Source of the DNA: Streptomyces sp. NWU339
GTDB taxonomy: Bacteria > Actinomycetota > Actinomycetes > Streptomycetales > Streptomycetaceae
DNA length: 38,582 nt
Direction: 5' to 3'
Assembly (NCBI RefSeq): GCF_003143855.1
Contig: NZ_QFRK01000062.1
Span: forward strand, 5,651-44,232
Positions 34,387 to 38,582 of the stretch are shown piece by piece. Made by a program: the position numbers and the translations under genes. Numbering within the stretch: position 1 is the first letter of the stretch; each line of letters opens with the position of its first letter. The notes under the pieces are model-generated. The model worked only from the letters and a program-made list of their open reading frames with translations. It had not been told where the DNA came from and made no database searches.

Positions 34387-36882
34387 CTATCGTCCCGCGC
34401 TGTCCACGACGGCCGCCCACTCGTCGAGCAGGGCCTGGGCGGAGGCGTCGTCGGGTCCCTCCGCCCACAGGTGGGTGACCGCCTCGGCCGGATCGGGCAG
34501 CACCATCACCCAGCGACCGTCGGGCTCCACCACGCGTACACCGTCTGTGGTGTCCACGAAGCGTTCACCGGCCTCCTCGACGACCCGCCGCATCACCAGT
34601 CCCTTGACGGCCCACGGAGTCGCCAGATCGCGCTTGATCACGTGCGCGCGCGGGATCCGCGCGTCGATCTGGCTGAGCGTGAGCTGCGTCCTCGCCACCA
34701 GACCGATGAGCCGGACGAAGGCCGCGGTGCCGTCGTAGACCCGGCTGAACTCCGGAACGATGAAACCGCCCTTGCCGTCACCGCCGAAGATCGTCCCCTC
34801 CTCCCCGCCCACGCGCGTCAGGTCGTCGGGCGAGGTGGTCGTCCACTCCACCTGCGTGCCGTGATAAGCAGCCACCTGTTCGGCGATCCTGGTGGTGGTC
34901 ACGGGAAGCGCGACCCTGCCGCTGCGCCGCTCGGCCGCGATGAGGTCGAGCAGGACGAGCAGTGCCCGGTCGTCCTCGATGATCCTTCCCTTCTCGTCGA
35001 CCAGGGACAGCCGCTCGCCGACGGGGTCGAATCGCACACCGAACGCGGCACCGGAGGACGCCACCATCTCACCGAGCCGCACCAGCCCCGAGCGCCGCAT
35101 ATCGGCCGTCTCGGTCGGCCTGGACTCGTTCAGGCCGGGGTTGATGGTCAGCGAGTCGACACCGAGTTTGCCGAGCAGACTCGGCAGAACGAGCCCCGCA
35201 CTGCCGTTCGACGCGTCCACGACGACCTTCAGCCCGGACTCCGCGATTCCCGTGATGTCGACGTTCCGCAGCAGTGACCCGGTGTACGAGTCGAAGACAC
35301 TCGCCGGGAAGTGCAGATCGCCGATCTCTCCCGGGAACGCGCGCCGGTACTCCTGCCGCGCGAACACCCGGTCCAGTTTGCGCTGGCTGCCTTGCGAGAG
35401 GTCGGCGCCCTGCCCGTCGAAGAACATGATGTCGACCGAGTCGGGCACGCCGAGTGTGGTGCGGATCATGATGCCGCCCGCGCTGCCCCGCGCGGTCTGC
35501 TGCCGGGCCACGGGCAACGGTACGTTCTCCAGGTCCCGTACGTCGATGGCGCTGGCCTGCAACGCGGAGATGACCGCACGCTTCAGGGCACGGGCACCAC
35601 GGGAGTGGTCCCGGGCCGTGGTGACCGTCGACCCCTTCTTCAGCGTCGTCGCGTAGGCGCCGGCCAGCCGCACGGCGAGTTCCGGGGTGATCTCGACGTT
35701 CAGGATTCCCGAGACCCCGCGGGCTCCAAAGAGATGCGCCTGTCCTCTGGACTCCCAGATGACCGAGGTGTTGACGAAGGCTCCCGCCTCGATCGTCTTG
35801 AACGGGTAGACCCGCACATTTCCTTGGACGATCGATTCCTCGCCGATCAGGCATTCGTCGCCGATGACGGCGCCGTCCTCGATCCGCGCCGCGCGCATGA
35901 CGTCGGTGTTCCTGCCGAGGACACAGCCCCGCAGGTTGCTGTGCGGACCGACGTACACATTGTCGTGGACGACGGCCCTGTGCAGGAAGGCCCCGCTCTT
36001 CACGACGACATTGGACCCCACGATCGTGTGCTCGCGGATCTCGGCGCCGGCCTCGACCTTGGCGTAGTCACCGATGTAGAGCGGACCGCGCAAGACGGCA
36101 TCGGGATGCACTTCGGCGCCCTCGGCCACCCATACGCCCGGCGAGATCTCGAAACCGTCGATATCGACGTCGACCTTGCCCTCCAGGACGTCGGCCTGCG
36201 CCTTCACGTAGCTCTCATGGGTGCCGACATCTTCCCAGTAGCCTTCGGCGACAAAGCCGTAGACGGGTTTGCCCTCCTTCATCAACTGTGGGAAGACGTC
36301 ACCGGACCAGTCGACGGGCACATCCGGCTCGACATAGTCGAAGACCTCGGGCTCCATGACGTAGATCCCGGTGTTCACCGTGTCGGAGAAGACCTGCCCC
36401 CAGGTCGGCTTCTCCAGGAAACGCTCGACCTTTCCCTGCTCGTCCACGATGGTGATACCGAATTCCAGCGGATTGGGCACCCGGGTCAGACAGACCGTGA
36501 CCAGGGCGCCCTTTTCCTTGTGGAAATTGATCAGCTCGGTGAGGTCGAAATCTGTCAGAGCATCGCCGGAGATGACAAGGAAGGTGTCGTCCTTCAATGC
36601 TTCCTCGGCGTTCTTGACGCTTCCCGCGGTACCGAGTGGCTTCTCCTCATTGGCATAGGTGAGCTCCATTCCGAGCTCTTCGCCGTCACCGAAATAGTTC
36701 TTGACGAGCGATGCCAGGAACTGGACGGTCACAACCGTTTCGTTGAGCCCATGCTTTTTGAGCAGCCGCAGAACGTGCTCCATGATCGGCTGATTGGCCA
36801 CTGGCAGGAGCGGCTTGGGCATGCTTGAGGTCATGGGGCGAAGGCGTGTGCCTTCGCCTCCGGCCATCACTACGGCCTTCAT
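34387..36882 (-). CDS. mannose-1-phosphate guanylyltransferase-like protein fused to a mutase-like domain
   Basis: An 831-residue fusion. Residues 1-240 are a sugar-1-phosphate nucleotidyltransferase: VVMAGGEGTRLRPMTSSMPK with PLLPV, and LVISGDALTDFDL as metal site. A left-handed beta-helix of hexapeptide repeats follows (about 250-375). Residues 390-831 have the alpha-D-phosphohexomutase fold, but the catalytic serine loop TASHNP is replaced by IRTTLGVPDS, and the metal loop DxDxDR reads FDPVGERLS. The mutase half is therefore probably not catalytic. It should make a nucleotide sugar for wall or glycan synthesis; GDP-mannose is the customary annotation but is not proven. Confidence 0.88.
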   Translation of the reverse strand: MKAVVMAGGEGTRLRPMTSSMPKPLLPVANQPIMEHVLRLLKKHGLNETVVTVQFLASLVKNYFGDGEELGMELTYANEEKPLGTAGSVKNAEEALKDDTFLVISGDALTDFDLTELINFHKEKGALVTVCLTRVPNPLEFGITIVDEQGKVERFLEKPTWGQVFSDTVNTGIYVMEPEVFDYVEPDVPVDWSGDVFPQLMKEGKPVYGFVAEGYWEDVGTHESYVKAQADVLEGKVDVDIDGFEISPGVWVAEGAEVHPDAVLRGPLYIGDYAKVEAGAEIREHTIVGSNVVVKSGAFLHRAVVHDNVYVGPHSNLRGCVLGRNTDVMRAARIEDGAVIGDECLIGEESIVQGNVRVYPFKTIEAGAFVNTSVIWESRGQAHLFGARGVSGILNVEITPELAVRLAGAYATTLKKGSTVTTARDHSRGARALKRAVISALQASAIDVRDLENVPLPVARQQTARGSAGGIMIRTTLGVPDSVDIMFFDGQGADLSQGSQRKLDRVFARQEYRRAFPGEIGDLHFPASVFDSYTGSLLRNVDITGIAESGLKVVVDASNGSAGLVLPSLLGKLGVDSLTINPGLNESRPTETADMRRSGLVRLGEMVASSGAAFGVRFDPVGERLSLVDEKGRIIEDDRALLVLLDLIAAERRSGRVALPVTTTRIAEQVAAYHGTQVEWTTTSPDDLTRVGGEEGTIFGGDGKGGFIVPEFSRVYDGTAAFVRLIGLVARTQLTLSQIDARIPRAHVIKRDLATPWAVKGLVMRRVVEEAGERFVDTTDGVRVVEPDGRWVMVLPDPAEAVTHLWAEGPDDASAQALLDEWAAVVDSAGR

Positions 36883-36997
36883 GTCGGAAGCGCCCTCCTC
36901 TAAGAGACGACGGTCTAGCCGACTTCACCCACCAAGATTGTCCCGCACGTTTCCACTGCGGGCCATCGCGCCACTCTGCGCGTGCCAGTCAGCGAGT

Positions 36998-37606
36998 TCA
37001 GCCGGCCATGGCGTCCGCACGCACCAAGCGGCGGACTTGGACCACATAGAGGACTCCTGCCCACCAGTACAGCGTTGTACCCCATCCAGCGAACGCCCAT
37101 CCGAAAACAGCAGCAAGTGACGAGATCCAACCGCTACCGTCGCTGAGCAGCAGCAGAGGGAAGGCATACATCAGGTTGAAGGTGGCCGCCTTCCCGAGGA
37201 AGTTCACCTGCGGCGGCGGATAGCCGTGCCGCCGGAGGACACCCACCATCACCAGCAGAACCAGCTCACGTGCCAGTAGTACGGCCGTCAACCAGAGCGG
37301 AAGAATCTCGCGCCAGGTGAGTCCGAGCAGAGTCGACAGAATGTAGAGCCGGTCGGCCGCGGGATCAAGAAGCCGACCGAGGCTGCTGATCTGATTCCAC
37401 CGTCGCGCGAGTTTGCCGTCCAGGTAGTCACTGACACCGCTCAGAGCGAGCACCAGAAGCGCCCAGCCGTCACTCTTCGGGCCGCCGAACTCAGGCCTGA
37501 GGATCAACCACAGGAAGAGAGGCACGCCGAGAAGCCGCGCCATGCTGAGGATGTTCGGGATGGTGAGGACACGGTCCGTCTGGACGCGAGTCTCCTGGAC
37601 CTCCAC
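36998..37606 (-). CDS. CDP-alcohol phosphatidyltransferase (PgsA2-like)
   Basis: A 202-residue membrane enzyme of phospholipid synthesis. The CDP-alcohol signature is complete: SDYLDGKLARRWNQISSLGR then LLDPAADR, giving D-xx-DG-xx-AR-(8)-G-xxx-D-xxx-D. Four to six hydrophobic segments surround it. It would join CDP-diacylglycerol to an alcohol such as glycerol-3-phosphate; which one is not certain. GTG 37606 follows AGGAGG and gives VEVQETRVQTDRVLTIPNIL, the N-terminus I recall in Streptomyces. A GTG at 37645 is an alternative. By position it corresponds to pgsA2 (Rv1822). Confidence 0.92.
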   Translation of the reverse strand: MEVQETRVQTDRVLTIPNILSMARLLGVPLFLWLILRPEFGGPKSDGWALLVLALSGVSDYLDGKLARRWNQISSLGRLLDPAADRLYILSTLLGLTWREILPLWLTAVLLARELVLLVMVGVLRRHGYPPPQVNFLGKAATFNLMYAFPLLLLSDGSGWISSLAAVFGWAFAGWGTTLYWWAGVLYVVQVRRLVRADAMAG

Positions 37607-37661
37607 CCGGGGGCCTCCTGTGGGAAACGTACCAATGATGCTCACTGACCCTACCTCAACA

Positions 37662-37706
37662 CAAAAAAGCTCTGGCTCTCGGGTTGCATGCCCGAGAGCC
37701 AGAGCT
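37662..37706 (-). terminator. rho-independent terminator of the rRNA operon
   Basis: AGCTCTGGCTCTCGGG pairs perfectly (16 bp) with its complement across a 7-base loop, and six T residues follow on the minus strand (37663-37668). It lies just after the 5S gene. Confidence 0.95.
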
Positions 37707-37715
37707 CTAAAAGAA

Positions 37716-37834
37716 GTTCGGCGGCGTCCTACTCTCCCACAGGGTCCCCCCTGCAGTACCATCGGCGCTCTGGGGCTTAGCTTCCGGGTTCGGAATGTAA
37801 CCGGGCGTTTCCCCCACGCTATGACCACCGAAAC
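37716..37834 (-). rRNA. rrf: 5S ribosomal RNA
   Basis: Read on the minus strand this starts GTTTCGGTGGTCATAGCG, contains CCCGGTTACATTCCGAACCC and GGTACTGCAGGGGGGACCCT, and ends GTAGGACGCCGCCGAAC. That is the standard actinobacterial 5S sequence of about 117-120 nt. The exact ends may differ by one or two bases. A strong terminator follows. Confidence 0.96.
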
Positions 37835-37924
37835 ACTATGAAACACTCAACCGCACCACGCTGAATCAACGCGGGGTCGTTCGTGGTTTCAGAACCAACA
37901 CAGTGGACGCGAGCAACTGAGGAC

Positions 37925-38582
<658 letters not shown>

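Noticed and set aside
33148..35277. 709-codon plus-strand frame
   Set aside because: Antisense of sbp, DUF881 and the nucleotidyltransferase-fusion gene, which all have clear family features.
35311..36828. 505-codon plus-strand frame
   Set aside because: Antisense of the nucleotidyltransferase N-terminal half, which has a complete signature motif.

Overview
The window is chromosomal DNA from a high-GC actinomycete, almost certainly Streptomyces. The codon bias, frequent GTG starts, the 23S-5S rRNA sequence and actinobacterial families (DUF5999, the DinB C-terminal extension, the MerR/FHA/DUF881 cluster) all point there. The clear features are about thirty-two intact or window-cut genes, three broken ones, the 5S gene and the 3' part of a 23S gene, a glycine riboswitch, several strong hairpins and two transposon-type insertions.

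1-5.4 kb is accessory DNA: a flavin monooxygenase, a secreted His/Gly-repeat protein, a TetR regulator and a RibD-type reductase. Then come a degenerate IS5-family element with recognisable ends (3905-4900) and a fossil ORF that joins an integrase C-terminus to a HipA-like kinase N-terminus. 5.5-11.5 kb holds a Tat/lipoprotein Rieske protein, two PNPOx-fold flavoproteins around a MocR-type PLP regulator, two EamA exporters and a Clp N-domain protein. A PadR regulator follows.

12.4-17.8 kb is the most interesting part: a compact Tn7-like element of about 5.4 kb. It has tnsA, tnsB and tnsC and a small TniQ-like zinc-finger gene. Each start overlaps the previous stop by one to four bases. A second tniQ is cut off after about 20 residues. 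Two cargo genes follow, and six related 19-bp repeats lie at the two ends, which share a TGTCC(C/T)GTCTCA terminus. It sits between padR and a phzF-family gene.

17.9-23.6 kb is ordinary chromosome: PhzF isomerase, CPBP-type membrane protein, a GCS2-family ligase, two small Streptomyces proteins and a Mop/TOBE-type protein. 23.6-37.6 kb is mostly minus-strand and carries a cluster conserved across actinobacteria (compare pgsA2 to gcvB of Mycobacterium): gcvP under a tandem glycine riboswitch, dinB, a MerR regulator, the bifunctional nuclease, FtsR-type MerR, an FHA protein with a GarA/OdhI-like ETTS motif, DUF881-Sbp-DUF881, a sugar nucleotidyltransferase fused to a mutase-like domain, and a CDP-alcohol phosphatidyltransferase. 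gcvH, present at this place in Mycobacterium, is absent. The window ends in the 3' part of an rRNA operon, also on the minus strand and separated from the phosphatidyltransferase gene by a textbook terminator.

All calls come from reading the sequence and remembered family features. No database search was possible.
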